From Pseudoxanthobacter soli DSM 19599 (GTDB taxonomy: Bacteria > Pseudomonadota > Alphaproteobacteria > Rhizobiales > Segnochrobactraceae), in contig NZ_FRXO01000001.1 of the NCBI RefSeq assembly GCF_900148505.1, forward strand, positions 248,001-312,000: 64,000 nt of DNA. The letters run 5' to 3'. Positions 1 through 11,234 of this stretch are shown here, piece by piece. The position numbers and the translations under genes are program-made. A model generated the notes under the pieces. That model saw nothing but the letters and a program-made list of their open reading frames with translations. It did not search any database and had not been told where the DNA came from. The first letter of the stretch is position 1, and the number at the start of each line of letters is the position of its first letter.

Positions 1-2
1 CC

Positions 3-221
3 TATCTCGACCGCCTGCTGCCGCTGCCGCGCTTCCTGGTGGATCGCGGCATGAACGCCGATCCCGATGCGGACGACATCCGCGCCGGTCTGCGGCTCAC
101 CGGTCATTTCATCGACGCCCACCTCAACGCGCCGCGCGGCATCGAGATGCCGATGGTGCGCGAGCAGTTCCTGTCGGCGCTCGAACGGGCCGCCGCCCGC
201 GACCGGCGTCTCGAACCATGA
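3..221 (+). CDS. recO: DNA repair protein RecO, C-terminal fragment
   Basis: This is the last 72 residues of a protein that begins left of the window; the frame is open from base 3 to the TGA at 219-221. The text RLLPLPRFL followed about 25 residues later by LRLTGHFIDAHL and PRGIEMP matches the C-terminal end of alphaproteobacterial RecO. RecO loads RecA onto gapped DNA together with RecR in recombinational repair. Its stop overlaps the start of the next gene by ATGA. parC lies a few genes downstream, a neighbourhood I associate with rhizobial recO. The call rests on a short tail, so it is probable rather than certain. Confidence 0.75.
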   Translation, partial: YLDRLLPLPRFLVDRGMNADPDADDIRAGLRLTGHFIDAHLNAPRGIEMPMVREQFLSALERAAARDRRLEP

Positions 222-586
222 AAGCCGGCGACGGACAATCGAGCGACGGACAAACGAGCGACGGACCTGCACGGGCGGAATGGCGCGCGGATGTCGATGC
301 GCTCGCCTTCCGCCCGGCCGGCCATGCAGGCCTCTGCATGGTCCACAGGCTTGCCTTCCGCGTGCTCGTCGGCCCCTCGGCCGCACCGGAGGACTGCCTC
401 GCCCTGTTCGCCGGGCAGCGGGCGGCGTTCGAGACGGCGGCGGCGGCCAAGATCGCGCGCCGCACGCTGGCGCCCGAGGCCAACTTCCATCTGGACAGCC
501 GCGACATCCGGGCCGCCCTGGCCGGCGAGAACCGCCGGGACGGCGGCGCCAGCTCCTGCGTGGCGAAGTGGGGCCGCAGGCCCTGA
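218..586 (+). CDS. Small uncharacterised protein coupled to recO
   Basis: A 122-residue soluble protein that I cannot assign to a family. The start ATG overlaps the recO stop (ATGA), so the two are probably translated together. The first 20 residues are low-complexity and polar (repeated SSDGQ/SDG text). The region from about residue 22 to 100 looks folded, with WRADVDALAF, a central CMVHRLAFRVLVG and a helical AAFETAAAAKIARRTL. No signal peptide, membrane segment or catalytic motif is visible. The position directly behind recO suggests co-expression but does not show a function. Confidence 0.6.
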   Translation: MKAGDGQSSDGQTSDGPARAEWRADVDALAFRPAGHAGLCMVHRLAFRVLVGPSAAPEDCLALFAGQRAAFETAAAAKIARRTLAPEANFHLDSRDIRAALAGENRRDGGASSCVAKWGRRP

Positions 587-684
587 CCGGGCGCGGGCGC
601 CCCGTGCCGGCGATTGCCAGCGTGAACGGGGCGGCCTACACTGCGCCGTCCGATATATTTGCCAGCGAAATTATAGGCTTACAG

Positions 685-1263
685 ATGAAAGTGCAGAAGC
701 TCGCCGTGCTGTCGGCCTTCCTGGCGGCGCCGTTCGCGATTTCGGCCCCCGCGCAGGCCGCCCCCGCCGTTCACTGCGCCTCCAACAGCCTCTATCTCGT
801 CGCTGCGGTGGAACGGCAGGACTCGGTCGGCGAGCGGCTGATCGTGAAAAACAACGCTGCCGGCGCCAAGGCGGCCTGCAACGCGAAGATCGGCAAGTCG
901 GACTTCGTGATCGGCTCCAAGGACGGCGAGGACGACGACGCCTATTATCTGCTGCGGCTCGAAGGCAAGTACCTGCTGATCGACGACGGGACCGGCCCGG
1001 ACAGGACGCTGTTGATCTACGACCTCAGCCGCAAGGCGCGCGTGTTCACGGCGGGCTATTCGGAGGAGGACTTCGACGCCGACAGCAAGAGCGCCTCGTT
1101 CTGGATGAGCACCGAGCAGAAGCCGACCAAGCAGAACTGCAAGGACCTCGCCGAGATCAAGAAGAACGACCTGACGCCGGCCATCGAGATCCGCGCCACG
1201 TTCGACTTCACGACCGGCACCCTGTCGAAATCGACCCAGGCGCGCTGCGTCGCTCATCAGTAG
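685..1263 (+). CDS. Exported protein of unknown function
   Basis: 192 residues with a clear Sec signal peptide (MKVQKLAVLSAFLAAPFAIS, cleavage expected after AQA at about residue 25). The mature part is mixed alpha/beta and carries paired cysteines (HCASN, AACNA, NCKDL, ARCVA) that could form disulfides in the periplasm. An acidic run GEDDDAYY lies mid-protein. The frame is open far upstream, but the upstream translation is a shadow of the two preceding genes; the ATG at 685 begins a typical signal peptide. I recognise no family. The 98 bp before it are enough for its own promoter. Confidence 0.7.
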   Translation: MKVQKLAVLSAFLAAPFAISAPAQAAPAVHCASNSLYLVAAVERQDSVGERLIVKNNAAGAKAACNAKIGKSDFVIGSKDGEDDDAYYLLRLEGKYLLIDDGTGPDRTLLIYDLSRKARVFTAGYSEEDFDADSKSASFWMSTEQKPTKQNCKDLAEIKKNDLTPAIEIRATFDFTTGTLSKSTQARCVAHQ

Positions 1264-1296
1264 AGCGGGCGGGCCGAGGCTTGCGGCGTCGCCTTT

Positions 1297-1391
1297 TTCC
1301 GAAAGCTGGCTCCCACTTCTCGGTCCAATGCTCCCGGTTCTGGCTGCGCATCGGATTTCCCGAAAACGGGTCCCACTTTTCGGTCCGATGC
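1297..1391. repeat. Pair of rhizobial-type CACTT(T/C)TCGGTCC repeats
   Basis: Two related elements lie 60 bp apart: 1297-1331 and 1358-1391, both with the core TCCCACTT-YTCGGTCC-RATGC. The second is framed by an 8-bp inverted repeat, GCATCGGA at 1348-1355 and TCCGATGC at 1384-1391, so it can fold. Elements built on GCATCGG / CGAAAA / CACTTTTCGG are, from memory, common between genes in Rhizobiales. They sit between the exported-protein gene and the cobalamin riboswitch and may serve as the 3' structure of the former. Confidence 0.6.
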
Positions 1392-1397
1392 GGTAAC

Positions 1398-1603
1398 GTG
1401 ACGGCGACGACCGGTTCCGCAAGGATCAAAAGGGAACGCCGAAGGGAAGAGGCAGGCCTCGCGCCTGCCGGAGCCCCAGCGGCGGCTGCCCCCGCAACTG
1501 TGAACGGCGAGCCCGCCATCGCGAAACGGCCACTGGCATTCGTGCCGGGAAGGCCTGATGGCGGGCGATGACCCGTGAGCCAGGAGACCTGCCGGACGTC
1601 AGA
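1398..1603 (+). promoter_or_regulatory. Cobalamin (adenosylcobalamin) riboswitch
   Basis: The conserved blocks of the B12 riboswitch occur in order: AAAAGGGAA near 1427-1435, GCCCCCGCAACTGT at about 1489-1502, a GGGAAGG block near 1548-1554, then GATGACCCGTGAGCCAGGAG leading into the B12 box AGCCAGGAGACCTGCC at 1578-1593. The ends are estimates because the P1 stem is not fully resolved. It lies 135 bp upstream of cbtB and points at cbtB-cbtA. Riboswitches of this class reduce expression when adenosylcobalamin is plentiful, which fits cobalt-uptake genes. Confidence 0.95.
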
Positions 1604-1737
1604 AACCACCGACCGGGCGGGGTGTCCGGAGTGCGTCGCGGGTGGCACCGAAGGCTGGTTTTAGCGGCTTCCGGTGCACGATGTGGCCTCTCTCTCCTCA
1701 ACCGGCTGTCTCTGCATTTGCCATGAGGAGAGAGCCA

Positions 1738-1926
1738 ATGGCCTTCCATCAGACTTCCTCCGGTGCCGCGGCACCGGCGACGACCTCGCTGAGCATCGCC
1801 GTCCAGGCCGGCCTTGCCGTGCTGCTCGGCATCCTGATCCTCGGCACCGTGGGCTTTTCCCACGTCGAGGCCTTCCACAACGCCGCGCACGACACCCGCC
1901 ACGCCAACGCCTTCCCCTGCCACTGA
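1738..1926 (+). CDS. cbtB: Cobalt transporter subunit CbtB
   Basis: A 62-residue protein with one membrane helix (VQAGLAVLLGILILGTVGFS, about residues 20-39) followed by a histidine-rich tail HVEAFHNAAHDTRHANAFPCH. One helix plus a C-terminal metal-binding histidine cluster is the layout of the CbtB family, predicted to act with CbtA in cobalt uptake for B12 synthesis. The ATG at 1738 follows GAGGAGAGAG and gives the usual family length of about 60 residues. It lies behind a cobalamin riboswitch and 12 bp before cbtA, so the pair is one B12-controlled unit. Confidence 0.93.
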   Translation: MAFHQTSSGAAAPATTSLSIAVQAGLAVLLGILILGTVGFSHVEAFHNAAHDTRHANAFPCH

Positions 1927-1938
1927 GGCAAGGCGCAG

Positions 1939-2679
1939 ATGTCGATTTTCCGTTCGATCGTCTTCACGGCGGTCGCGGCCGGGCTTGTGGTGGGCCTGAT
2001 CGTGACCGCCATCCAGCACTTCGGCGTCGTGCCGTTGATCCTGCGCGGCGAGGTCTATGAACAGGCCGCCGAAGCCGCCGCGCCCGTTGCGATGGCCGAT
2101 AGCCATAGTGCTGAGGGCCATGATGCCCAAGGCCACGAAGGGCAGGGACAGGGTGGCCATGACCACGGCGCGGAAGCCTGGGAGCCAAGCCCCGGCCTTG
2201 AACGCAATGCCTTCACAGCCGCCGCCAACATCCTGACCGCCATCGGCTTTTCCCTTCTGCTCGGCGCGGCGTTCGCGCTGCGCGGCAAGGCCGTGACGTG
2301 GCGGGAGGGCCTGTTGTGGGGCCTCGCCGGCTTCGTGGTGTTCATGGTCGCCCCCGGCCTCGGCCTGCCGCCTGAACTGCCGGGAATGCCGGCGTCCGAA
2401 CTCGGGCCGCGGCAGGCGTGGTGGATCGGAACCGTCGTCGCCACCGCAGCGGGGCTCGGCCTGGTCCTCCTGAAGCGGACACCGTGGGCGGCGGTCCTCG
2501 GCCTCGTGCTGATCGTCGCGCCCCATGTCGTCGGTGCGCCGGCGATGCTCGACGAGGCGACCAACGTGCCGGAATCGCTCGTCCACCAGTTCGTGGTCAC
2601 GGTCACGCTGACGAGCTTCCTGTTCTGGGTGCTGCTCGGCAGTCTGTCCGGCGCGCTCTATCGGCGGTTCTCCGCCTGA
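1939..2679 (+). CDS. cbtA: Cobalt transporter subunit CbtA
   Basis: 246 residues, integral membrane, about five hydrophobic segments: the N-terminal one at residues 5-25 and four more between about 90 and 245. Between the first and second helices lies a histidine- and acid-rich loop (MADSHSAEGHDAQGHEG continuing to HDHGAEAW), a likely metal-binding site. This matches the CbtA family (predicted cobalt transporter, partner of CbtB). Expression is expected to be governed by the riboswitch upstream of cbtB. Substrate assignment comes from known family genomics (B12-riboswitch control), not from a residue visible here. Confidence 0.93.
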   Translation: MSIFRSIVFTAVAAGLVVGLIVTAIQHFGVVPLILRGEVYEQAAEAAAPVAMADSHSAEGHDAQGHEGQGQGGHDHGAEAWEPSPGLERNAFTAAANILTAIGFSLLLGAAFALRGKAVTWREGLLWGLAGFVVFMVAPGLGLPPELPGMPASELGPRQAWWIGTVVATAAGLGLVLLKRTPWAAVLGLVLIVAPHVVGAPAMLDEATNVPESLVHQFVVTVTLTSFLFWVLLGSLSGALYRRFSA

Positions 2680-2707
2680 GTGTCCGGGGCGGCGCTACCG
2701 CGTCGGT

Positions 2708-2734
2708 GCCGGCCGGGTGACGTCATCCGGCCGG
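2708..2734. repeat. 26-bp palindrome, copy 1 of a two-copy motif
   Basis: The arms CCGGCCGG at 2709-2716 and 2727-2734 enclose the perfect 8-bp palindrome TGACGTCA at 2718-2725. It lies 29 bp after the cbtA stop and 77 bp before parC. Almost the same sequence (GCCGGCCGG, then TGGCGTCATCC, GGCCGG) occurs at 54495-54521. It could act as a factor-independent terminator for cbtBA or be a dispersed palindrome. There is no T-run behind it. Confidence 0.6.
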
Positions 2735-2810
2735 GGCATGGCGCGTGCCGCCCCGTTTTCCCGCCTCGTTGCGCTTGCCCTCGCGCGCCTGCGGCTTTAT
2801 CCGAGAAATC

Positions 2811-5054
2811 ATGGGAAAAGAGCTGATTCCGCCCGGCGGATCGATCGAGCCAGTCGACCTTCGCGAGGCGCTCGAAGAGCGTTATCTCGCCTATGCGCTG
2901 TCGACCATCATGCACCGGGCGCTGCCCGATGTGCGCGACGGCATGAAGCCGGTGCACCGGCGCATCCTTCACGCCATGCGGCAGTTGCGGCTCGATCCGG
3001 ATGCCGCGTTCAAGAAGTGCGCCCGCGTCGTCGGCGACGTCATCGGCAAATATCACCCCCACGGCGACCAGTCGGTTTATGACGCGCTCGTGCGCCTCGC
3101 CCAGGACTTCGCGGTGCGCTATCCGCTGGTCGACGGCCAGGGCAATTTCGGCACGCTCGACGGCGATGGCGCCGCCGCGATGCGTTACACCGAAGCCCGC
3201 CTGACCGATGTCGGCGCGCGGCTGCTGGAAGGCATCGACGAGGACGCGGTCGATTTCCGCGACACCTATGACGGCTCCGAGGATGAGCCGATCGTGCTGC
3301 CGGGCGCGTTCCCGAACCTGCTCGCCAACGGGTCGTCGGGCATCGCGGTCGGCATGGCGACCTCGATCCCGCCGCACAATGTGGCCGAACTCGCCGATGC
3401 GGCGCTGCACATCATCGCCCATCCCGATGTCGAGCCCGATCGCCTGCTCGCCTTCGTGCAGGGCCCGGATTTCCCGACCGGCGGCATCGTCATCGACGAC
3501 CCCGCGGTGATCCGCGAGGCCTATCGCACCGGGCGCGGCGGTTTCCGGGTGCGCGCGCGCTGGCAGGTGGAAGATCTCGGCCGCGGCACGTGGCAGGTCG
3601 TCATCACCGAGATTCCCTATCAGGTGCAGAAGGGGCGCCTCGTCGAGCGCATCGCCGAGCTTCTGGAGAACAAGAAGCTGCCGCTGCTCGGCGACGTGCG
3701 CGACGAATCGGCCGACGACGTCCGCCTCGTGCTGGAGCCGCGGGTGCGCACGGTCGATCCCGTGTTGATGATGGAATCGCTGTTCAAGCTGACCGATCTG
3801 GAAAGCCGGATCTCGCTGAACATGAACGTGCTGGTGCGCGGGCAGGTGCCGGCGGTCATCGGGCTGAAGGAGGCCCTGCGCCACTGGCTGGACCATCGCC
3901 AGGAAGTGCTGGTGCGGCGCGCCCGCCATCGCCTCGGCAAGGTCACTCACCGCCTCGAGGTGCTGGACGGCTTCCTCGTCGTCTATCTCGATCTCGACCG
4001 CGTCATCCGCATCATCCGCGAGGCCGACGAGCCGAAGCCGGAACTGATCGCCGCCTTCAGCCTGACGGACGTTCAGGCCGAGGCGATCCTCAACATGCGC
4101 CTGCGCAGCCTGCGGCGCCTGGAAGAGATGGAGATCCGCAAGGAGCACACCTCGCTCACCGCCGAGAAGGCGGAACTGGAGGGTCTGATCGCCGACGAGG
4201 CCGCGCAGTGGAAGCGCGTCGGCGAGGAAGTCGCGGAGTTGCGGAAGGTCTATGGGCCCGAGACGGCGCTCGGCAGGCGCCGCACGAGCTTCGCCGCCGC
4301 CCCGGACGCGCCCGCCGTCGACGTGATGGAGGCCATGATCGAGCGCGAACCGATCACGGTGGTCGTCTCCGCGCTCGGCTGGATCCGCGCTTTGAAGGGG
4401 CACGTGCAGGACCTTTCCGGCCTGACCTTCAAGCAGGGCGACGAACTGCGCTGGGCGATGCGCGGCGAGACGGTGGACAAGCTTCTGGTGATGTCGACCA
4501 CCGGCAAGGTCTACGCGCTCGGCTGCGACAAGCTGCCGGGCGGGCGCGGCCATGGCGAGCCGGTGAAGCTGATGGTCGACATGGACCAGGGTGCGGAGAT
4601 CGCCGCGCTCAAGCTGTTCCGCGCCGGCGGCAAGGTGCTGGTCTCCTCCAAGGAAGGCCGCGGCTTCGTGGTGGCGGAGGACGACATCCTCGCCAACACC
4701 CGCAAGGGCAAGCAGGTGCTGAATGTCGATGCCGCCAATCCGGCCATGGTGATGGTGCCGGCCGACGGCGACATGGTGGCGATCGTCGGCGAGAACCGGC
4801 GGATGCTGGTGTTCCCGCTGTCGCAGGTGCCCGAGATGAGCCGCGGACGCGGCGTGCGCCTGCAGCGCTACAAGGACGGCGGCCTTTCGGACATCCGGGT
4901 GTTCTCGTCCGAGACGGGGCTCAGCTGGACCGACAGCTCCGGCCGCACCTACACGCGCTCGGTCGCGGACCTCAAGGACTGGATCGCCGACCGCGCGACC
5001 GTCGGGCGGATGCCGCCCACCGGCTTCCCGCGCTCCAACCGCTTCGACGGATAG
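2811..5054 (+). CDS. parC: DNA topoisomerase IV subunit A
   Basis: 747 residues, the usual length for ParC. The N-terminal breakage-rejoining domain carries [16 protein letters not shown], the quinolone-determining segment [16 protein letters not shown] (about residues 79-94) and the active-site tyrosine Y126 in [10 protein letters not shown]. The C-terminal half has the blade repeats expected of a ParC/GyrA beta-pinwheel. ParC works with ParE to unlink daughter chromosomes. The GDQSxYDA version is, as I recall, normal for alphaproteobacterial ParC, so the non-serine at the E. coli Ser80 position should not be read as acquired resistance. The start ATG at 2811 (MGKELIPPG) is preferred over an upstream ATG that only adds an unrelated 22-residue leader. 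Confidence 0.97.
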   Translation: MGKELIPPGGSIEPVDLREALEERYLAYALSTIMHRALPDVRDGMKPVHRRILHAMRQLRLDPDAAFKKCARVVGDVIGKYHPHGDQSVYDALVRLAQDFAVRYPLVDGQGNFGTLDGDGAAAMRYTEARLTDVGARLLEGIDEDAVDFRDTYDGSEDEPIVLPGAFPNLLANGSSGIAVGMATSIPPHNVAELADAALHIIAHPDVEPDRLLAFVQGPDFPTGGIVIDDPAVIREAYRTGRGGFRVRARWQVEDLGRGTWQVVITEIPYQVQKGRLVERIAELLENKKLPLLGDVRDESADDVRLVLEPRVRTVDPVLMMESLFKLTDLESRISLNMNVLVRGQVPAVIGLKEALRHWLDHRQEVLVRRARHRLGKVTHRLEVLDGFLVVYLDLDRVIRIIREADEPKPELIAAFSLTDVQAEAILNMRLRSLRRLEEMEIRKEHTSLTAEKAELEGLIADEAAQWKRVGEEVAELRKVYGPETALGRRRTSFAAAPDAPAVDVMEAMIEREPITVVVSALGWIRALKGHVQDLSGLTFKQGDELRWAMRGETVDKLLVMSTTGKVYALGCDKLPGGRGHGEPVKLMVDMDQGAEIAALKLFRAGGKVLVSSKEGRGFVVAEDDILANTRKGKQVLNVDAANPAMVMVPADGDMVAIVGENRRMLVFPLSQVPEMSRGRGVRLQRYKDGGLSDIRVFSSETGLSWTDSSGRTYTRSVADLKDWIADRATVGRMPPTGFPRSNRFDG

Positions 5055-5080
5055 GACGATCTCCAACCGTTCGGAATGAG

Positions 5081-5105
5081 AAAAGGGGCCGTTGCGGCCC
5101 CTTTT
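5081..5105. terminator. Bidirectional rho-independent terminator between parC and ferritin
   Basis: The stem AAAAGGGGCC at 5081-5090 pairs perfectly with GGCCCCTTTT at 5096-5105 around a GTTGC loop. T-runs are present in both directions. It lies between the convergent parC (+) and ferritin (-) genes. Confidence 0.88.
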
Positions 5106-5144
5106 CGTTTGCGGTGCGCGGAAGCGGTCAGGATGCCAAAGCGG

Positions 5145-5651
5145 TCAGGACGCCTTGCGCTTCTCGGTCAGCTCGTGCAGCTCGCGGTCGACGAAATAGA
5201 GCGCCTGCGGGCCGTCGCCGACGAGCTCGATGCGGTCGAGGATGGAGCGGAACAGCGCTTCTTCCTCGTGCTGCTCGTTGACGAACCACTGCAGGAAGGC
5301 GAACACCTCGTGGTCGTGCTCGGCCTGCGCCAGCTCGACGCCCTCGTTGATGATCTTCGTGACCTTGACCTCGTGGGCCGCGATCTCGCGGAACAGGCCG
5401 GTGACGTCGTTCACCCGGTAGACCGGCTTCTCGATGGCATCGATGGTGATGCGCGCATCGTTGTCGTCGAGGAACTCGAACGTCTTCATGGCGTGGCCAA
5501 GCTCTTCCTTGGCGTGGTCGAGCAGGAATTCAAGCACGCCGTCCAGGTTCTTCTCCGACGCCCAGGCGGCGGCGGCGAGATAGTTCTGGTGTGCCTGGAG
5601 ATCGGCGTTGAGGAGCCGGTTGAGCGCCGTGACCAGGGTCTCGCTCGTCAT
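5145..5651 (-). CDS. ftnA: Bacterial non-haem ferritin (FtnA-type)
   Basis: 168 residues, aligning by eye over the whole length with E. coli FtnA. Ferroxidase ligands are visible: E and H in HAKEELGH (about residues 46-53), the glutamate in AAHEVKVT (about 94) and the NEQHEEE segment (Q127/E130 region). The FtnA residue Glu17 is Asp17 here (LLNADLQ), a conservative change. Ferritins oxidise Fe(II) and store it as ferric mineral in a 24-mer shell in the cytoplasm. The C-terminal end ALYFVDRELHEL is characteristic. It stands alone, and about 500 bp of AT-rich DNA with inverted repeats lie upstream, suggesting dedicated (probably iron-responsive) control. Confidence 0.92.
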   Translation of the reverse strand: MTSETLVTALNRLLNADLQAHQNYLAAAAWASEKNLDGVLEFLLDHAKEELGHAMKTFEFLDDNDARITIDAIEKPVYRVNDVTGLFREIAAHEVKVTKIINEGVELAQAEHDHEVFAFLQWFVNEQHEEEALFRSILDRIELVGDGPQALYFVDRELHELTEKRKAS

Positions 5652-5792
5652 GGTGTGGTCTGCTTTCTCTGGGGTGCGGGCCGGCCGGCGCGATCAGCGG
5701 GCCGGCGGTCCGTATGGCGGACATGGCGCGACCGCGCTGTCCGGATGAGCGGGTTGGAGCGAGCCGGGTGCGGGGAGCGCGCGCTGTGGAAT

Positions 5793-5940
5793 GAATGTCT
5801 ACATTCGATTCTTTGTTAGGTGTACCCTGTCTTAGAGCACGTCTACAGTCTGCATTCTTGAATAATTCAAGATGATGGCAGAGAACTGCTGTCCCGATCA
5901 GGATATAAAAGGGGCCGAATAATCGTCAATATTTATTCGG
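5793..5940 (-). promoter_or_regulatory. Three inverted repeats upstream of ferritin
   Basis: Perfect inverted repeats are: GAATGT-CT-ACATTC at 5793-5806; TCTTGAA-TAA-TTCAAGA at 5856-5872; and CCGAATAA (5915-5922) with TTATTCGG (5933-5940) around a 10-nt loop. Only the ferritin gene (minus strand, start 5651) can use this region as a promoter. They could be operators for iron-responsive regulators (Irr, RirA and Fur/Mur are the known ones in this order). None matches a consensus I can quote with confidence, so the regulator is left open. Confidence 0.45.
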
Positions 5941-6071
5941 TTCATCGGAGCGTCATTTCCAACAATGACGATCAAAATATTTAAGTATTATAATTCTAGT
6001 TTGAAGCACTGTCTGTGCTCGACGGCGCGTGACCGGCGGGAGAAAGTCCGCCGAGGCGAGGGGAAACGAAA

Positions 6072-6102
6072 TGGCCGGCCGGGATGTCCTCCCGGCCGGC
6101 CA
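6072..6102 (-). terminator. Hairpin terminator after exported DUF3298-like gene
   Basis: A perfect 13-bp stem: TGGCCGGCCGGGA at 6072-6084 with TCCCGGCCGGCCA at 6090-6102 and a 5-nt loop. On the minus strand it is followed by ATTTCGTTTCC, a modest T-tract. It lies 78 bp beyond the stop at 6180. Confidence 0.7.
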
Positions 6103-6179
6103 GTTCAGGTGTTGCTGTCTCGGGTGGTGCGTGTCTCGCGTGCTGCTGCCTTGGGATGTCGCGATCCCGGCGCGCGCGG

Positions 6180-7028
6180 CTACTCGGCCCCGCCCGCGAG
6201 CGCGTCGAGGAAGGCGGGCTTGGCACCGAGGGACTTCAGCTTCGACGGCGAGATGACGACGGCCACGCCGCAGGCAGCGATCGCATGCGGCAGGCCGAGC
6301 GGCATCACGGCGAGGCCGACCGGGTTCGCCTGCGGCCAGATCACGAAGCTCTGGCCCTGCAGGCTGTCGGTGATGACGTCCTCGCATTCCTTCACGCTCT
6401 CGGCGTCGAGCGCGGGCGAGTCGCTGCCCGTTGCGACGGCATTCGCGGCGTCGACATAGCCGGCGAGATAGAGCTTCACGAGCATGGACGAGGACACGAC
6501 GCCGAGGCGGGTGCCGTCGGAGGCCGATTCCAGCGTCGCCTTGCCCGTCAGCGACGCCGGCAGGTAGCGCGCCCAGTTCACCGGCGCGCCGGTGGCGAAA
6601 TCGAACACCAGCGGGAAGCTCTCCTGCGACGGGTAGGCGCCGCCGCAATAATAGGAGTCGTTGACGAGATAGGACAGGAAGCCGGGGCCGTTCCAGGTCA
6701 CGTCGACAGTGCGCTGCCAGCCGCCGCCGTCTTGGTCCAGCGAGCCGGACTCCTTCGCCTGGTCGCGGCACTCGGAGGCCGCCGCCTCCACGCGGGCGTC
6801 GGCCTTGGCGAGCGCCGCGTTGATCTTGGCGACGCCGTCGGAGGTGAGCCCGGACGCGTCGGCATCGGCAATCCGCGGGAAGGCCGACAGTTGCGCCGCC
6901 AGCTCCTCCGGCCCGTCGAGCGCGACGCCGTCGGCGGCCGACGCTGCGCCCGGCAGCAGCAGAAGCGCGGCCGCGGCGGCAAGTCCCGCGAGCCGCGAGC
7001 GATGAAAACACCCGGATTGAACGGACAT
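6180..7028 (-). CDS. Exported protein, DUF3298-like
   Basis: 282 residues. The signal peptide is SRLAGLAAAAALLLLPGAAS with cleavage after about residue 32 (ASA). The central segment GFLSYLVNDSYYCGGAYPSQ, then FPLVFDFATGAPVNWARYLP, resembles the DUF3298 / RsiV-type fold (Y-x-GGA-P followed by a strand and TG turn) found in exported or anti-sigma-like proteins. Cysteines (ECRD, YYCGG, ECED, ACGV) could form disulfides. It is transcribed alone, with a hairpin behind it. Function is unknown; the family resemblance is by eye only. Confidence 0.65.
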   Translation of the reverse strand: MSVQSGCFHRSRLAGLAAAAALLLLPGAASAADGVALDGPEELAAQLSAFPRIADADASGLTSDGVAKINAALAKADARVEAAASECRDQAKESGSLDQDGGGWQRTVDVTWNGPGFLSYLVNDSYYCGGAYPSQESFPLVFDFATGAPVNWARYLPASLTGKATLESASDGTRLGVVSSSMLVKLYLAGYVDAANAVATGSDSPALDAESVKECEDVITDSLQGQSFVIWPQANPVGLAVMPLGLPHAIAACGVAVVISPSKLKSLGAKPAFLDALAGGAE

Positions 7029-7090
7029 AGGAACCCCAAGCCCCCTGAGTCATCGAAAGGAACGAACACCGTCATATCGCGCCTCGCGCG

Positions 7091-7160
7091 ATCGGACGAT
7101 GAAAGTCGCGCCCCGCGGGATCGGACGATGGACGTCGCGGCCCGCAGGATCGGGCGACGA
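7091..7160. repeat. 29-bp tandem repeat upstream of the exported protein
   Basis: Two consecutive 29-bp units, 7091-7119 and 7120-7148 (25 of 29 bases alike), start with ATCGGACGATG. A partial third unit (ATCGGGCGACGA) covers 7149-7160. The array lies between the greA terminator and the start of the exported-protein gene at 7028, in that gene's probable promoter region. Confidence 0.7.
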
Positions 7161-7220
7161 CCGAATTTCAGGCGGCGGGCGCGGAGACGCAAGCCAAACG
7201 ACGAGAGGGAACAAAAAATT

Positions 7221-7254
7221 ACGGCCTCCGGCGGGGTGCACCCGCGGAGGCCGT
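7221..7254 (-). terminator. Rho-independent terminator of greA
   Basis: ACGGCCTCC-G-GCGGG (7221-7235) pairs with CCCGC-GGAGGCCGT (7241-7254), leaving one bulged G. On the minus strand the stem is followed by AATTTTTTGTTCC, a good T-tract. It lies 29 bp beyond the greA stop. Confidence 0.88.
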
Positions 7255-7282
7255 CGGTCGGTCTGGGCCGGAGCCCGTCGGA

Positions 7283-7762
7283 TCAGGCGCTGATGAAGCG
7301 CACGTTGGTGATTTCGTAGGAGCGCGCGCCGCCGGGCGCCACCACCTCGACGGTGTCGCCGGTGGCCTTGCCGATCAGGGCGCGGGCGATGGGCGAGGAA
7401 ATCGAGACGCGGCCCTGCTTCACGTCGGCTTCGACGTCGCCGACGATCTGATAGACCTTCTCTTCCTCGGTATCCTCATCGATCAGCGTCACGGTCGCGC
7501 CGAACTTGATCGTGCTGCCGGACAGCTTCGACACGTCGATGATCTCGGCGCGCGAGAGCTTGTCCTCGAGCTCCGCGATGCGGCCCTCGTTGAGGCTCTG
7601 CTGCTCCTTGGCGGCGTGATATTCCGCGTTCTCGGACAGGTCGCCGTGGGCGCGGGCCTCCGAAATGGCCTGAATGATCCGCGGACGCTCGATCTGCGAG
7701 CGATGCTTCAGCTCGACCTCGAGCGAGGTGTAGCCAGCGGCGGTCATCGGTATCTTTTCCAT
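7283..7762 (-). CDS. greA: Transcription elongation factor GreA
   Basis: 159 residues, the standard length. The N-terminal coiled-coil domain ends in the acidic tip [16 protein letters not shown] with D41 and E44, the residues that enter the RNA polymerase secondary channel and stimulate transcript cleavage. The C-terminal FKBP-like domain carries [19 protein letters not shown] and [12 protein letters not shown]. GreA rescues backtracked RNA polymerase. It lies between carB and a strong terminator on the same strand; 166 bp separate it from carB, so it may have its own promoter. Confidence 0.98.
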   Translation of the reverse strand: MEKIPMTAAGYTSLEVELKHRSQIERPRIIQAISEARAHGDLSENAEYHAAKEQQSLNEGRIAELEDKLSRAEIIDVSKLSGSTIKFGATVTLIDEDTEEEKVYQIVGDVEADVKQGRVSISSPIARALIGKATGDTVEVVAPGGARSYEITNVRFISA

Positions 7763-7928
7763 TTCGTCCTCGTCTTCTCCGTTCCCGTCGACGCATCACC
7801 GTTCTCTCGGCACGGGCTCACGCCCGATGCCGGCGCGGGTTCAATGGCGCGACGACAACAGAACAACGGCCGTTCCGACGAACGCTCTCGTTCGCCGGAA
7901 CGGCCGGGGTCTGGTTTCAACAGTCCGC

Positions 7929-11234
<3,306 letters not shown>

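Larger units (their letters stand above)
5652..6179. other. 528-bp non-coding region: ferritin control region and terminator
   Basis: I see no gene here. The half next to the ferritin start (5652-5790) is GC-rich. From about 5790 to 6010 the DNA becomes markedly AT-rich, unlike the rest of the window, and holds three inverted repeats. The right-hand part holds the terminator of the exported-protein gene that ends at 6180. Confidence 0.6.

Noticed and set aside
2709-2734. TGACGTCA as a CRE-type binding site
   Set aside because: It is the centre of a longer palindrome behind a stop codon; a CRE motif has no meaning as such in bacteria.
3046-3105. Quinolone-resistance substitution in ParC
   Set aside because: The non-serine residue at the E. 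coli Ser80 position is, to my knowledge, the normal alphaproteobacterial sequence, so it says nothing about acquired resistance.
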